Shown: positions 1-8,506, numbered from the stretch's first letter. The stretch: DNA of 64,000 nt from a gamma proteobacterium symbiont of Ctena orbiculata (GCA_003094535.1 NATV01000109.1:1-64000); one strand, 5' to 3'. Made by a program: numbers and translations. The notes: a model not told the origin generated them from the letters alone.

Positions 1-189
1 CATGGTCCGGCGATTCGTCATGCCCTGCTGCTTCTGCTCTCCGAGCAGGATGGGAGGGATATCAAAACATCCACTGGCAAAGAGGGGCTACGCAAAAAGG
101 CGCTCTCCACCATTGGCGACCTGATGCAGGAACTGAGTGGTAAAAATGAACTGAAGGCCCTCTTTTTCACCACCTTTTTGGTTCAATGA
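1..189 (+). CDS. fliL: FliL-like flagellar basal-body protein, C-terminal part (partial)
   Basis: The open frame runs from base 1 to a TGA and gives 62 residues beginning HGPAIRHALLLLLSEQD and ending FFTTFLVQ. The pattern of an HxPxIRxALLxLLS helix, a S/T-GKExLRxxAL segment and a terminal F(T)xFxxQ is that of the periplasmic domain of FliL, the inner-membrane protein that surrounds the stator around the flagellar motor. The membrane anchor lies left of the window. FliM, the usual next gene, is absent: the stop codon runs 7 bases into the convergent ABC permease gene, so this looks like a stand-alone FliL paralogue. Identification rests on a short piece. Confidence 0.7.
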   Translation, partial: HGPAIRHALLLLLSEQDGRDIKTSTGKEGLRKKALSTIGDLMQELSGKNELKALFFTTFLVQ

Positions 190-989
190 GCCGACTTGGG
201 CAGGCGGATATCGAGATAGTCCCGCAGACGATCCCCAAGCAGGTTGAGCGACAACACCACCAGCATAATGGTCACACCGGGCGCCAGCACCATATGCGGC
301 GCCATCAGCATGTAGCCGGCGCCGTCGCGAATCATGCTCCCCCAGGATGCCTGGGGCGACTGAATCCCCAATCCCAGAAACGAGAGTCCCGCCTCGGCGA
401 TCACCATCCCGGCCATGCCGAAGGTTGCCTCGACGATCAAGGGAGCCATTAACAGCGGCAACAGGTGTTTTGTCAGAATCGTCAACCGTGAACTGCCCAG
501 GGCTACAGCCGCCATGACATGGTCTCGTCGCTTCAACGACAACACTTGGCCACGGGCGAGGCGCGCATAGCCGACCCAACCCACCACTGACAGCGCGATT
601 ATCAAATTGTCAATTCCCGGACCCATGACACCGGCCAAGGCGATTGCCAGCAAGATGCCCGGGAAGGCAAGAAAGATATCGATCACCCTGACCAGCAGCA
701 GATCGAGCCAGCCGCCGTGATAGCCGGCCAGCAGACCGATCAGGCTGCCTACCAGGGCGGAGAAGCCGACCACGCCAACCGCGACAATGAAGGAGGTCTG
801 CGCCCCCGCCACCAGGCGCAGGAGGATGGACCGTCCGAGATCGTCGTAGCCCAACAGGGCGGCGGGACCGGGCGGCTGAAGAATTTTTTCGAGATCGATG
901 ACATTTCCCGCCTCGCTGAACCAGGGGCCGATTAATGCAGCCATACCCCAGAGAGCGATCAGCAGATAGGGGATCCAGCGTCGAATCAT
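183..989 (-). CDS. ABC peptide/nickel-type transporter permease (DppC/OppC family)
   Basis: Inner-membrane permease of a binding-protein-dependent ABC importer for oligopeptides or similar ligands. From the ATG at 989 it is 268 residues with about six hydrophobic segments, an early membrane helix (LLIALWGMAALIG), the cytoplasmic EAA loop (ALGSSRLTILTKHLLP) that docks on the ATPase, and the C-terminal SFLGLGIQSP-ASWG block typical of DppC. An upstream in-frame extension to 1088 is rejected because it lies inside the preceding permease; the chosen ATG makes an ATGA overlap with it. It is the last gene of the minus-strand transporter set; no ATPase gene is in view, so the ATPases must be elsewhere. 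Confidence 0.92.
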   Translation of the reverse strand: MIRRWIPYLLIALWGMAALIGPWFSEAGNVIDLEKILQPPGPAALLGYDDLGRSILLRLVAGAQTSFIVAVGVVGFSALVGSLIGLLAGYHGGWLDLLLVRVIDIFLAFPGILLAIALAGVMGPGIDNLIIALSVVGWVGYARLARGQVLSLKRRDHVMAAVALGSSRLTILTKHLLPLLMAPLIVEATFGMAGMVIAEAGLSFLGLGIQSPQASWGSMIRDGAGYMLMAPHMVLAPGVTIMLVVLSLNLLGDRLRDYLDIRLPKSAH

Positions 990-1915
990 CGCCGACCACC
1001 GCCGTGTATCCGGGGATCGACCAGGCCATAGACCAGATCCGTCAGGGTATTGACCAAGACATAGGCAAGGCTGATGAAGAGCACGCAACCCTGCACCACC
1101 GGGTAGTCCCGCTTCTGGATCGATTCAATCATCAGGGAGCCGATACCGGGCCAGTCGAACACCACCTCGGTCACTACGGCACCTCCCAGCAACGCCCCCA
1201 GCTGCAAACCGACCAGGGTGATCACCGGCAACCATGCGTTGCCCATGGCGTGGCGCCATACAACCCGTCTCTCATCCAGCCCCTTGGCCCTTGCGGTGCG
1301 TACGAAATCCTCGTCCAGCACCTCCAATAGGCTGCTGCGAACCATTCTCGCGAGGATGGCGGCAAAGGACATGCCCAGGGTCACTGCGGGCAGAATAAGA
1401 CTGCTCATACCCTCCCTGCCGCTAACCGGCGTCCAGCCCAGCCAAAGTGAAAAGCAGAGGATCAGCATCGGGCCCAGCCAGAAATTGGGGATCGACATAC
1501 CCAGCATGGAGAAACCCATGGCGCCCCAATCCGCCACGCGACCCCGGTTGACAGCGGCGAAAATTCCCAGTGGAATCGCGATCAGCAGAGTGATGACCAG
1601 GGCGGCAAAGGCCAGCTCCAGGGTTGCGGGGATGCGCTCGGCAAGCAGCTCGGCCACGGCCTGTTTGGCATGCAGCGAGCGTCCTAGATCCAATACAGCG
1701 ACGCCCCTCAGGTATTCCGCCAATTGAACCGCCAGCGGGCGGTCAAGCCCCAGACTGCTGCGCAAGGCCTCACGGTCCGCCGGCATCGCCGATTCACCCA
1801 GCATCACGTCCACCGGATCCCCGGGGACCAGGTGGATCAGCATGAAGACCAGGCAGACGACGCCGACAATGACAACTACGGCGCTCAATAGGCGGGAAAA
1901 GAGGAAACTACCCAC
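986..1915 (-). CDS. ABC peptide/nickel-type transporter permease (DppB/OppB family)
   Basis: Partner permease of the downstream DppC-like protein; 309 residues, six predicted membrane helices. It carries the N-terminal signature of the family (a first helix followed by LVPGDPVDVMLG and later LGLDRPLAVQ), the EAA loop (ARAKGLDERRVVWRHAMGN) and the C-terminal VFDWPGIGSLMIESI block. Start is a GTG at 1915 that overlaps the stop of the L,D-transpeptidase gene by one base (TAGTG), which argues for translational coupling. Substrate cannot be read from sequence; the neighbouring peptidoglycan enzyme suggests a murein peptide, by inference only. Confidence 0.93.
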   Translation of the reverse strand: MGSFLFSRLLSAVVVIVGVVCLVFMLIHLVPGDPVDVMLGESAMPADREALRSSLGLDRPLAVQLAEYLRGVAVLDLGRSLHAKQAVAELLAERIPATLELAFAALVITLLIAIPLGIFAAVNRGRVADWGAMGFSMLGMSIPNFWLGPMLILCFSLWLGWTPVSGREGMSSLILPAVTLGMSFAAILARMVRSSLLEVLDEDFVRTARAKGLDERRVVWRHAMGNAWLPVITLVGLQLGALLGGAVVTEVVFDWPGIGSLMIESIQKRDYPVVQGCVLFISLAYVLVNTLTDLVYGLVDPRIHGGGRR

Positions 1916-2400
1916 TATTCGACAATCTCCACCTGGGTGCCATTCTCAACCCGCTCGAAAAGATCGATCAGATCCCGGTTGCGCATCCGGATGCAGCCAT
2001 GAGAGGCGGCACTCCCCATCGGTTCAGAATCCGGAGTGCCATGGATGTAGATAAAGCGGCGCAGGCTATCCACCTCTCCTCCTCTGTTTCTGCCCTTTTC
2101 GATGCCGGTCAGCCAGAGAATTCGGGTCAGGATCCAATCCCGCTGCGGCGCGGAGGTCGCGAGCCGGCGGCTAAAGCGCTCACCGGTGGGACGGCGCGCG
2201 ACGAATACCGTGTTCTCCTCGCACCCCTCGCCTATTTTCAACCGGATCCGGTGTTTTCCCCTTGGGGTGCATTCGCTTCCACAGATCTCCCCAGGTCCGT
2301 TTGCCGCGGTGGAGACCGGGTAGGACTTTACCGTTCGCCCCTCCTCATGACAGAGCAGGCGTTGTTTCGACAACTCAATACGCAACTGCAATTTGGCCAT
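1915..2400 (-). CDS. YkuD-type L,D-transpeptidase family protein without signal peptide
   Basis: The 161-residue protein has the YkuD catalytic signature: His120-Gly followed by Ser133-His-Gly-Cys136-Ile-Arg138, with Cys136 the expected nucleophile, and a TPRG element at 45-48 seen in ErfK/YbiS-like enzymes. Family members cut or form 3-3 crosslinks or attach Braun lipoprotein to peptidoglycan. No signal peptide or membrane anchor is visible, unlike most exported L,D-transpeptidases, so the site of action is uncertain; a cytoplasmic role on muropeptides is possible. It starts 26 bases inside the end of the binding-protein gene and abuts the permease, clearly part of the transporter operon. 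Confidence 0.88.
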   Translation of the reverse strand: MAKLQLRIELSKQRLLCHEEGRTVKSYPVSTAANGPGEICGSECTPRGKHRIRLKIGEGCEENTVFVARRPTGERFSRRLATSAPQRDWILTRILWLTGIEKGRNRGGEVDSLRRFIYIHGTPDSEPMGSAASHGCIRMRNRDLIDLFERVENGTQVEIVE

Positions 2401-3901
2401 CTCTTGTCCCCTGTAGCTGCCGAACTCTTACCTGTTCCAGACCATCGTAGTTGCCATCCCGCATCAGTCGATAACCGCTGATCCTGGGGCTCGACGCCAC
2501 TACCTGCCCCTCATACCAGAGGGGCAAATAGGGCAGATCCGCATGCAGTTGTTGCTGTATCCGATGATAGAGCTGCGCTTGCTGCTCAAGTGAATCGGCT
2601 GCTTCAAGTTGTTGCAACAACCGATCGACAGCTTCGCTGGCATAACGTCCCCGGTTGGCGCCGGACGGCGGTAGCGAGTCGCTGGCGAAGACATAGTTGA
2701 ATATATCGGGTGTGCGTATACCCACCCAGCTCAGGCTGTAGAGTTGAAAGTTGCCCGCCTTGATATCGCCAAAAAAAGTGCCCCAGTCATAACTGCGCAG
2801 TTCAACCTCAATACCCACTGCCTTGAGCTGACTCTGGATCACGGTGGCAAGCCGAATCCGAAACGGATCGCTGGAGGTCTTGTAGACCAGGCGCAACGGA
2901 TTGGCGGCGCTGTATCCTGCTTCTCGCAACAGCGAGCTCGCCCTTTCCGGGTCGTAGGCATAGGCCTTCAAGGTATCTGCCCCCGCCCAATGCTCGGGCG
3001 GCAGGAGGGCCTCAGCCCTGCGCGCCGAACCCTGCATCAGGTGCCGGATGATGGCCCGGCGGTCGATGGCATGGGCGATTGCCCTACGCAGCCTCGGATC
3101 AGCTGTGTGGGGATCCCGGAGATTGAAGCCGATATAGGTAAAATTGCTGCCGTCGCGACGCTCGATCCCGATACCCGGTTGCGCTTGGAGATAGTCGATC
3201 AGTTCAGGTGAGATATCGTTCTGCAACATATCGATCTCCCCACGCAGCAGCTTCAACACCCTGACCGTGGGATTTTTCACCTCCACGAACTCGAACCGCC
3301 GATTGTCCTCCCTTCTCTTCAGTCCCAGCCTTCCAGGCAGCGGCCAGGTATCGAAGGAGAAAGGGCCGCTGCCCACTGGGTTGCGGGCAAAGTCGTGATC
3401 GCTGTTGATCAGATCCGCGGGCAGGATATCCAGGGTCAGGTAGGCGGGAAACAAGGGATCTGCACGGGAAAGCATAAAATCGATGGTCAGGTCATCCACC
3501 TTGACGATCTCTTCGATCATTATGATTCCGGAGCGTCGCGGCGAGGCATTGTTCCGATCCAGTACATAACGATAGGTTGCGATGACATCGTCCGCATCCA
3601 GCCTTTGACCCGGGAAGAAACGGCCAGCTCTTTGATTGAGGCGAACGCGGTAGTGGCGCGGCGACAGGCGTTGCCAATCGGCGATAGCGGGAATCGGCAT
3701 GCTCCGCTCGTCGAATGCCACCAGGCGCTGATAGAGGAGTCTGTTGATGCGCTCCGATGTGGCATCGGTGGCATAGCGGGGATCTAGGGTAATAGGTGCC
3801 GACGCCAGACCCATGCGAATCGAATCCTCCTCACGTGCCGAGGTGCAGGCAAGGCTGAAGAGCGTGACACAGAGCAGGAGTATCGACAGGCGCCATCCCA
3901 C
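2375..3901 (-). CDS. ABC transporter oligopeptide-binding lipoprotein (SBP family 5)
   Basis: Extracytoplasmic solute receptor of the peptide ABC importer. From the GTG at 3901 the protein has 508 residues: a short signal peptide ending in a lipobox (LFSLAC, lipidated Cys), then the family-5 pattern MGLASAPITLDPRYATDATS, an R-L-N lid region, LRRAIAHAIDRRAII and LLREAGYS, all standard in OppA/DppA-like receptors. The longer frame to 3991 would run back through the CYTH gene; the GTG lies 11 bases after that gene's stop and follows an AGGGA. Spacing and overlaps place it at the head of receptor, L,D-transpeptidase, permease, permease. It lacks obvious features that would fix the ligand. Confidence 0.92.
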   Translation of the reverse strand: MGWRLSILLLCVTLFSLACTSAREEDSIRMGLASAPITLDPRYATDATSERINRLLYQRLVAFDERSMPIPAIADWQRLSPRHYRVRLNQRAGRFFPGQRLDADDVIATYRYVLDRNNASPRRSGIIMIEEIVKVDDLTIDFMLSRADPLFPAYLTLDILPADLINSDHDFARNPVGSGPFSFDTWPLPGRLGLKRREDNRRFEFVEVKNPTVRVLKLLRGEIDMLQNDISPELIDYLQAQPGIGIERRDGSNFTYIGFNLRDPHTADPRLRRAIAHAIDRRAIIRHLMQGSARRAEALLPPEHWAGADTLKAYAYDPERASSLLREAGYSAANPLRLVYKTSSDPFRIRLATVIQSQLKAVGIEVELRSYDWGTFFGDIKAGNFQLYSLSWVGIRTPDIFNYVFASDSLPPSGANRGRYASEAVDRLLQQLEAADSLEQQAQLYHRIQQQLHADLPYLPLWYEGQVVASSPRISGYRLMRDGNYDGLEQVRVRQLQGTRDGQIAVAY

Positions 3902-3912
3902 GACAGGTTTCC

Positions 3913-4380
3913 CTACCAGTCGCAATAGGGATGAGAAACCAGACTCGCGTTGTAATAGCGGCTGTCCGAGGAGACCTCCTCGCCCGCCCACTCGGGCATA
4001 AGGAAACCTTCATCCTCCGAACTCAGCTCCACCTCGGCGATAACCAGGCCGCGATTGGCGCCGTCGAAGACATCGAGATCCCAGATATGATTGCCGCACC
4101 TGACCTGATAGCGCACCTTTTCGATCAATGCTCCCGCTATGTGATTGTCCAGCAGTTCCTGCGCTTCCTGGAGCGGAATGGAGTACTCATACTCGCTTCT
4201 GCTGATTCCCTTGCTCCTCCCTTTGATGGTCAGCCTGGCCTCGCTGCCTGACACCCGCACACGTACAGTGGCATTGGGTTGGCTGGCCAGATAGCCCTGT
4301 CTCATGGCCGATTCCTTGATGACGTTGTCACGCCACTTATCATTGATTACCAGGTACTTACGCTCAATTTCTAATGCCAT
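3913..4380 (-). CDS. CYTH-domain triphosphatase (tripolyphosphatase-like)
   Basis: The 155-residue protein starts MALEIERKYLV, the ExExK signature of the triphosphate tunnel metalloenzyme fold (Glu4, Glu6, Lys8). Further charged strands follow in order (RVRVSGSEARLTIKGRS, SRSEYEYSIPL, KVRYQVRCGNHIWDLDVF, IAEVELSSEDE, EVSSDSRYYN), lining a tunnel that binds metal and triphosphate. Small bacterial single-domain CYTH proteins such as the Nitrosomonas enzyme hydrolyse inorganic tripolyphosphate. It sits 33 bases downstream of rlmD and 11 bases upstream of the peptide-binding protein, in one minus-strand run. Whether this one prefers tripolyphosphate or a nucleotide is not visible. Confidence 0.92.
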   Translation of the reverse strand: MALEIERKYLVINDKWRDNVIKESAMRQGYLASQPNATVRVRVSGSEARLTIKGRSKGISRSEYEYSIPLQEAQELLDNHIAGALIEKVRYQVRCGNHIWDLDVFDGANRGLVIAEVELSSEDEGFLMPEWAGEEVSSDSRYYNASLVSHPYCDW

Positions 4381-4413
4381 ACTTTATTTACCTGCATGCA
4401 ACCGACGCGAGGA

Positions 4414-5748
4414 TCAACGCCGCTCGAACAGCGCGATGGACTCCACATGCGCCGTGTGCGGGAACATATCCATGACACCTGCACTGAGCAGGCGATAGCC
4501 CTCTTCATGCACCAGTATACCGGCATCCCGCGCCAGGGTTCCTGGATAGCAGGAGACATAGACGATACGCGCTGCGCCCAATTTGGGCAGATGCTCCAGT
4601 ACCTCCTGGGCGCCACTCCTGGGCGGATCAAGCAATACCTTGTTGAAGCGATGCATGAGCCAGGGTTCATTCTCCAAGCTTTCATAGAGATTGGCAGTAT
4701 AGAACGCCACATTTTCGATTGCGTTGTCTATCGCATTCTCCCTGGCGCGGGCAACCAGTCCGCCATCACCTTCAACCCCCGTGACATGATCCGCGGTCCG
4801 TGCCAACGGTAGGGTGAAATTGCCCAACCCGCAAAACAGATCCAGTACCCTGTCGTCCGCCTCCAATTCAAGCAGCGAGATCGCCCGGCTGATCATCCTT
4901 CGATTGATATCGCTGTTGACCTGGGTAAAGTCGCTGGGCAGAAAAGAGAGTTGGAGATCGAAGACCGGCAGTGAATAATTGAGGGGTGTGGCTTCGAAAT
5001 CCAACGGGCGGATAGTTTCGGGGCCGCCTTGCTGAAGGTAGATGGCCAACTTATGCTGCGGACCGAATATGGCAAGCTTCCGCAGGTCTTCCTCCGAGGG
5101 AGGGGAGAGCATGCGGAAGATCAGAATGCAGTCGTCATCACCCATCGCCATCTCGATCTGCGGAATTTGATCGCGGATCGAAAGCTGATCGATCAGTGCG
5201 CTCAACTCCGGCAACAGATCGCCGACCCTGGGATGCAGTATATGACACCGATCGATAGCGGCAACGAACGAGGAACCCCGTTCACGGAAGCCGACCAGTG
5301 TCCCACCCTTCTTCGGTACATAGCGCACGCCGAGCCGGGCTTTGCGTCGATAGCCCCAGACCGACTCACCCACAAGGGGGCTGAGAATCTCATCGGGGAT
5401 CACCTTGCCTATGTGTTTCAAGGCATCCAGCATTGCCTGTTGCTTGCCAGCAACCTGTGCCTCCGGTTTTTGATGCTGCAGGCTGCAGCCACCGCAAATG
5501 CCGAATTGACTGCAGCGCGGCTCGGTCCGTTGCGCTGACGGCTCAAGCACCTCGACCACCCTGCCCTCATCATACCGGCGTCTGCGGCCAGTATAGATGA
5601 AACGCACCCGTTCACCTGGCAGTGATCCATACACGAAGGTCGCCTTGCCATCGATATGGGCCACACCCTTGCCGTCATGGGTCAGGGATTCAATTTCCGC
5701 CTCAACCGGCTCCGCAGGGAGCGGCTTGCGCTTGCGTCTGCGCCCCAT
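4414..5748 (-). CDS. rlmD: 23S rRNA (uracil-1939-C5)-methyltransferase RlmD
   Basis: SAM-dependent methyltransferase that makes m5U1939 in 23S rRNA. From ATG 5748 it has 444 residues: a basic start (MGRRRKRK), a TRAM RNA-binding domain to about residue 70, iron-sulfur ligands Cys79, Cys85, Cys88 and Cys168, a SAM motif (DRVLDLFCGLGNFTLPLA) and the catalytic motif VYVSCYPGTLARD. The Cys spacing and last motif separate RlmD from TrmA, which lacks the cluster. The longer frame to 5829 lies inside cysM; ATG 5748 directly follows the cysM stop (TGATATG), so the two are probably co-translated. Confidence 0.96.
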   Translation of the reverse strand: MGRRRKRKPLPAEPVEAEIESLTHDGKGVAHIDGKATFVYGSLPGERVRFIYTGRRRRYDEGRVVEVLEPSAQRTEPRCSQFGICGGCSLQHQKPEAQVAGKQQAMLDALKHIGKVIPDEILSPLVGESVWGYRRKARLGVRYVPKKGGTLVGFRERGSSFVAAIDRCHILHPRVGDLLPELSALIDQLSIRDQIPQIEMAMGDDDCILIFRMLSPPSEEDLRKLAIFGPQHKLAIYLQQGGPETIRPLDFEATPLNYSLPVFDLQLSFLPSDFTQVNSDINRRMISRAISLLELEADDRVLDLFCGLGNFTLPLARTADHVTGVEGDGGLVARARENAIDNAIENVAFYTANLYESLENEPWLMHRFNKVLLDPPRSGAQEVLEHLPKLGAARIVYVSCYPGTLARDAGILVHEEGYRLLSAGVMDMFPHTAHVESIALFERR

Positions 5749-5749
5749 A

Positions 5750-6643
5750 TCAAGCGGCAGGGAAGACGTCGGTGGAGAGGTAGCGGTCGCCCCTGTCGCA
5801 GATGATGCAGACAATGACGGCATCTTCAACCCTGTTCGACAGCCTCAATGCCGCGGCCACCGCACCCCCGGAGGAGATGCCGGCAAATATCCCCTCTCTG
5901 GCAGCCAGCTGCCGAGTGGTCTCTTCCGCTTCCTCCTGAGAGATATCGATAATACGATCGACCCTGGACGGGTCGTAGATTTTCGGTAGATAGGCCTCAG
6001 GCCAACGTCGAATACCGGGAATACTCGAACCCTCCATCGGTTGCACACCGACAATCTCGATCTGTGGATTCTGCCTTTTCAGATAGCTGGAAGTACCCAT
6101 GATGGTGCCTGTGGTGCCCATGGCGCTGACAAAGTGCGTCACTTCGCCATCGGTATCCCGCCAGATCTCCGGCCCGGTACCTTCGATATGGGCCTGAGGG
6201 TTATCCGGATTGGAAAATTGATCCAGTATCAATCCCCTGCCGGATGCCTCCAGCTCCCTCGCCTTGTCGATGGCAGCCTCCATACTTCCCTCTTTCGGAG
6301 TCAACAGCAGTTCGGCTCCGAACGCCTTCATCACTGCCCGCCGCTCAAGGCTCATATTCTCCGGCATCACCAGTATCAGGCGATAACCCTTGATCGCGGC
6401 CGCCATAGCCAGCGCTATACCGGTATTACCGCTGGTTGCCTCGATCAGGGTGTCACCTGGCCCTATCGTACCTCGGGTTTCGGCGTGGCTGATCATGCTG
6501 ACGGCTGCCCTGTCCTTTACCGATCCGGCAGGATTGTTTCCCTCCAGCTTTACCAGCAGGGTATTGCTGCTGTCGCCGGGCAGACGCTGAAGCCTGACCA
6601 ACGGTGTATTGCCGACGAAATCTTCAATGGATTTGTATTTCAT
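5750..6643 (-). CDS. cysM: cysteine synthase B (O-acetylserine/thiosulfate sulfhydrylase)
   Basis: PLP enzyme making cysteine from O-acetylserine and sulfide, or S-sulfocysteine from thiosulfate. It matches E. coli CysM closely across its length: NTPLVRLQRL, the PLP lysine in NNPAGSVKDRAA, the TSGNTGIALA substrate loop, SSIPGIRRWPEAYLP, and the PLP phosphate-binding and C-terminal VCIICDRGDRYLST. The last two segments favour CysM over CysK. ATG 6643 gives 297 residues; a TTG at 6670 would add nine residues without family support. First gene of the minus-strand run leading through rlmD and the CYTH gene into the transporter. Confidence 0.96.
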   Translation of the reverse strand: MKYKSIEDFVGNTPLVRLQRLPGDSSNTLLVKLEGNNPAGSVKDRAAVSMISHAETRGTIGPGDTLIEATSGNTGIALAMAAAIKGYRLILVMPENMSLERRAVMKAFGAELLLTPKEGSMEAAIDKARELEASGRGLILDQFSNPDNPQAHIEGTGPEIWRDTDGEVTHFVSAMGTTGTIMGTSSYLKRQNPQIEIVGVQPMEGSSIPGIRRWPEAYLPKIYDPSRVDRIIDISQEEAEETTRQLAAREGIFAGISSGGAVAAALRLSNRVEDAVIVCIICDRGDRYLSTDVFPAA

Positions 6644-6997
6644 GGAGGGAATTTTACCCTGATTTTTCAAAGGATCGCAGCACTGAATTATCCGGCCCGA
6701 AAATGACTCAACCTGGATTGCTGATTGAAATGGACATGTAGGAATCCATCGAATCTATATACCGAACCGGTATAGGGATTTTTCCAGTGAATCCAGTAAT
6801 TTTAACTTCGTTCACCCATTCAACCCCCTGCCGGGGGTAAAAAGATGGACTTGATGTTCTATTATTATGGGAACTCCGGTACATAGTCAGCTAACCCAAT
6901 AGTCAGAGAGACTCGCCTAGCGGACTGTTAAACGTTCTGATCGAACCCCCAGGTTTTATCGGGACTTACCCAAATAAAAAACACAGGAGACATCGGC
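6644..6997. other. divergent intergenic region between cysM and the CBS gene
   Basis: About 350 bases without a convincing gene. It must hold promoters for both divergent genes, but I cannot place -10/-35 boxes with confidence. It contains a 17-base dyad at 6758-6774 and a second stem (ACCCCC-TGCC-GGGGGT, 6823-6838), the latter without a T run on either side. Confidence 0.6.
6758..6774. promoter_or_regulatory. perfect inverted repeat, possible operator
   Basis: TATACCG-AAC-CGGTATA is a perfect 7-3-7 dyad in the cysM/CBS intergenic region, 115 bases upstream of the cysM start and about 220 upstream of the CBS gene. Compact odd-length dyads like this often bind dimeric repressors. No regulator is encoded next to it, so the function is a guess. 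Confidence 0.35.
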
Positions 6998-7426
6998 ATG
7001 CAAACGGTCAACCAGCTTTTACAGCGCAAGGGATTTGATGTTGCAACCATCAATTCCAAGGCATCGGTTTTCGAGGCCTTGGAGTTAATGGCTGATAAGG
7101 GCATCGGTTCACTTGTTGTTATGGAGGAGAACAGTATCGCCGGACTCTTTTCCGAACGCGACTATGCACGCAATATCATTCTCAAGGGCCGCACTTCCAA
7201 GGATACACGGGTCGAGGAGATCATGACCAGTCAGGTTATCGTGGTCAGACCGGATCAGACCATGGAGGAATGCATGGCGATCATGACAGACAAACGCGTT
7301 CGCCACCTACCTGTGATGCGTAACAATGAACTGGTTGGAATCATCTCCATCGGTGATCTCGTAAAGGCAATCATTGAGGAGCAGCAGTTTGTCATAGACC
7401 AGTTGGTCAGCTATATAAACGGCTGA
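6998..7426 (+). CDS. two-CBS-domain protein
   Basis: The 142-residue protein consists of two CBS motifs and nothing else: the first around residues 12-68 (ALELMADKGIGSLVVME...IAGLFSERDYARNI), the second around 75-135 (VEEIMTSQVIVVRPDQ...MTDKRVRHLPVM...LVGIISIGDLVKAI). Stand-alone CBS pairs bind adenine nucleotides and usually regulate a partner protein. There is no fused catalytic or transport domain, and no membrane segment. A good ribosome site (CAGGAGAC) precedes the ATG. It stands alone between cysM (divergent) and pdxJ (convergent), so its partner is unknown. Confidence 0.93.
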   Translation: MQTVNQLLQRKGFDVATINSKASVFEALELMADKGIGSLVVMEENSIAGLFSERDYARNIILKGRTSKDTRVEEIMTSQVIVVRPDQTMEECMAIMTDKRVRHLPVMRNNELVGIISIGDLVKAIIEEQQFVIDQLVSYING

Positions 7427-7502
7427 TTATATAGATCCCGAATTCCGCGGAATACAGGAGGTGCGCAGAATCTGAGACTGGCTGATAACACATTATTTTC
7501 GA

Positions 7503-8243
7503 TTACTGCGATCCCCCTTTACGACATAGCGCCTTCATATCCCTGACCGCACGGTCAAGACCGGAGAAAAGCGCACGGCAAATTATAGCGTGTCCTATAT
7601 TCAGTTCCCTGATCCCCGCGATGGCTACTATCTCCTTGACGTTGTGGTAATCGAGACCATGCCCCGCGTTGACTCGCAGTCCGAGGCTGTTGCCATAGTC
7701 GACAGCATTGATGATACGTTCCAGCTCAGTGCGTCCGGCCCGTTCCGATGTTGCATCCGCATAGCGGCCGGTATGAATTTCAACGACAGGCGCACCTGTC
7801 TCTTTTGCGGCCTCCAACTGTTTGCTGTCCGCATCGATAAAGAGTGAAACACGAATGCCGGCATCGATAAGTTCACTGCAGTAATCGGTCATATAATCCA
7901 GATTCGCCGCCACATCCAGCCCACCCTCGGTTGTCAGCTCTTCACGTTTCTCCGGCACCAGGCAGCAATCGCGGGGTCTGAAGCGTGTCGCGATGGCCGC
8001 CATCTCCGAAGTTGCCGCCATCTCCAGATTCATTCGTGTCTGCAGCATGCCGCTCAAGATCTCAACATCCCTGTCTTGGATGTGCCTGCGATCCTCCCTT
8101 AAATGCAGGGTGATGGCATCTGCACCTGCCTGTTCAGCGACCAAGGCCGCCTGAACCGGATCCGGATATCGGGTTCCCCGCGCCTGGCGCAAGGTGGCAA
8201 CGTGATCGATATTGACACCAAGTAAAATCTCGTTTTCGTCCAT
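7503..8243 (-). CDS. pdxJ: pyridoxine 5'-phosphate synthase PdxJ
   Basis: TIM-barrel enzyme that condenses 1-deoxy-D-xylulose 5-phosphate with 3-amino-2-oxopropyl phosphate in the DXP-dependent vitamin B6 pathway. The 246 residues are the usual family length and show the signature blocks [96 protein letters not shown] and ELNIGHAII. The early [12 protein letters not shown] stretch holds the substrate-binding His and Arg. It follows recO on the same strand after a 312-base gap, as in many gammaproteobacteria where rnc-era-recO-pdxJ are linked. Confidence 0.97.
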   Translation of the reverse strand: MDENEILLGVNIDHVATLRQARGTRYPDPVQAALVAEQAGADAITLHLREDRRHIQDRDVEILSGMLQTRMNLEMAATSEMAAIATRFRPRDCCLVPEKREELTTEGGLDVAANLDYMTDYCSELIDAGIRVSLFIDADSKQLEAAKETGAPVVEIHTGRYADATSERAGRTELERIINAVDYGNSLGLRVNAGHGLDYHNVKEIVAIAGIRELNIGHAIICRALFSGLDRAVRDMKALCRKGGSQ

Positions 8244-8296
8244 CTTTTTGAAAGCCTAGAAAATGTGTTTTGAAATACTCAACAGTGATATTCAAT

Positions 8297-8323
8297 TAAC
8301 CGCAAAGGAACGCTAATCACCGC
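8297..8323 (-). repeat. dispersed 27-base intergenic repeat, copy 1
   Basis: Read on the minus strand this is GCGGTGATTAGCGTTCCTTTG followed by CGGTTA. It matches the plus strand at 20376-20401 at all but three positions (A/T, T/C and T/C). Similar CGCAAAGG-rich sequences are frequent in intergenic DNA of many bacteria. Confidence 0.6.
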
Positions 8324-8474
8324 GATTTTACGCGAATTGTCAATGATGAGCATAGAATTGACAAACAAATCACAACCCGAAGGTTAACTGCACTCACCGC
8401 CCATGGAGAATACCCAAGAATGCGGATTGATAGGGATTAGGTGGAAACTATGCACAGTTTCATACTTTTTTCCA

Positions 8475-8506
8475 TTTGCGTTAGTTTGCGGTGATTTGTG
8501 GTCTAT
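8475..8506 (+). repeat. dispersed intergenic repeat, degenerate copy
   Basis: The stretch TTTGCGTTAGTTTGCGGTGA followed by TTTGTGGTC shares the GCGGTGATT core with the copies at 8297-8323 and 20376-20401. It faces the copy at 8297-8323, giving an imperfect inverted pair about 150 bases apart. Confidence 0.4.

Noticed and set aside
6823..6838. ACCCCC-TGCC-GGGGGT hairpin as a terminator
   Set aside because: No T run on either strand and it lies in a divergent region where no gene ends.
7442..7453. ATTCCGCGGAAT palindrome after the CBS gene
   Set aside because: Short perfect palindrome without loop or T run; too little to call a terminator or operator.
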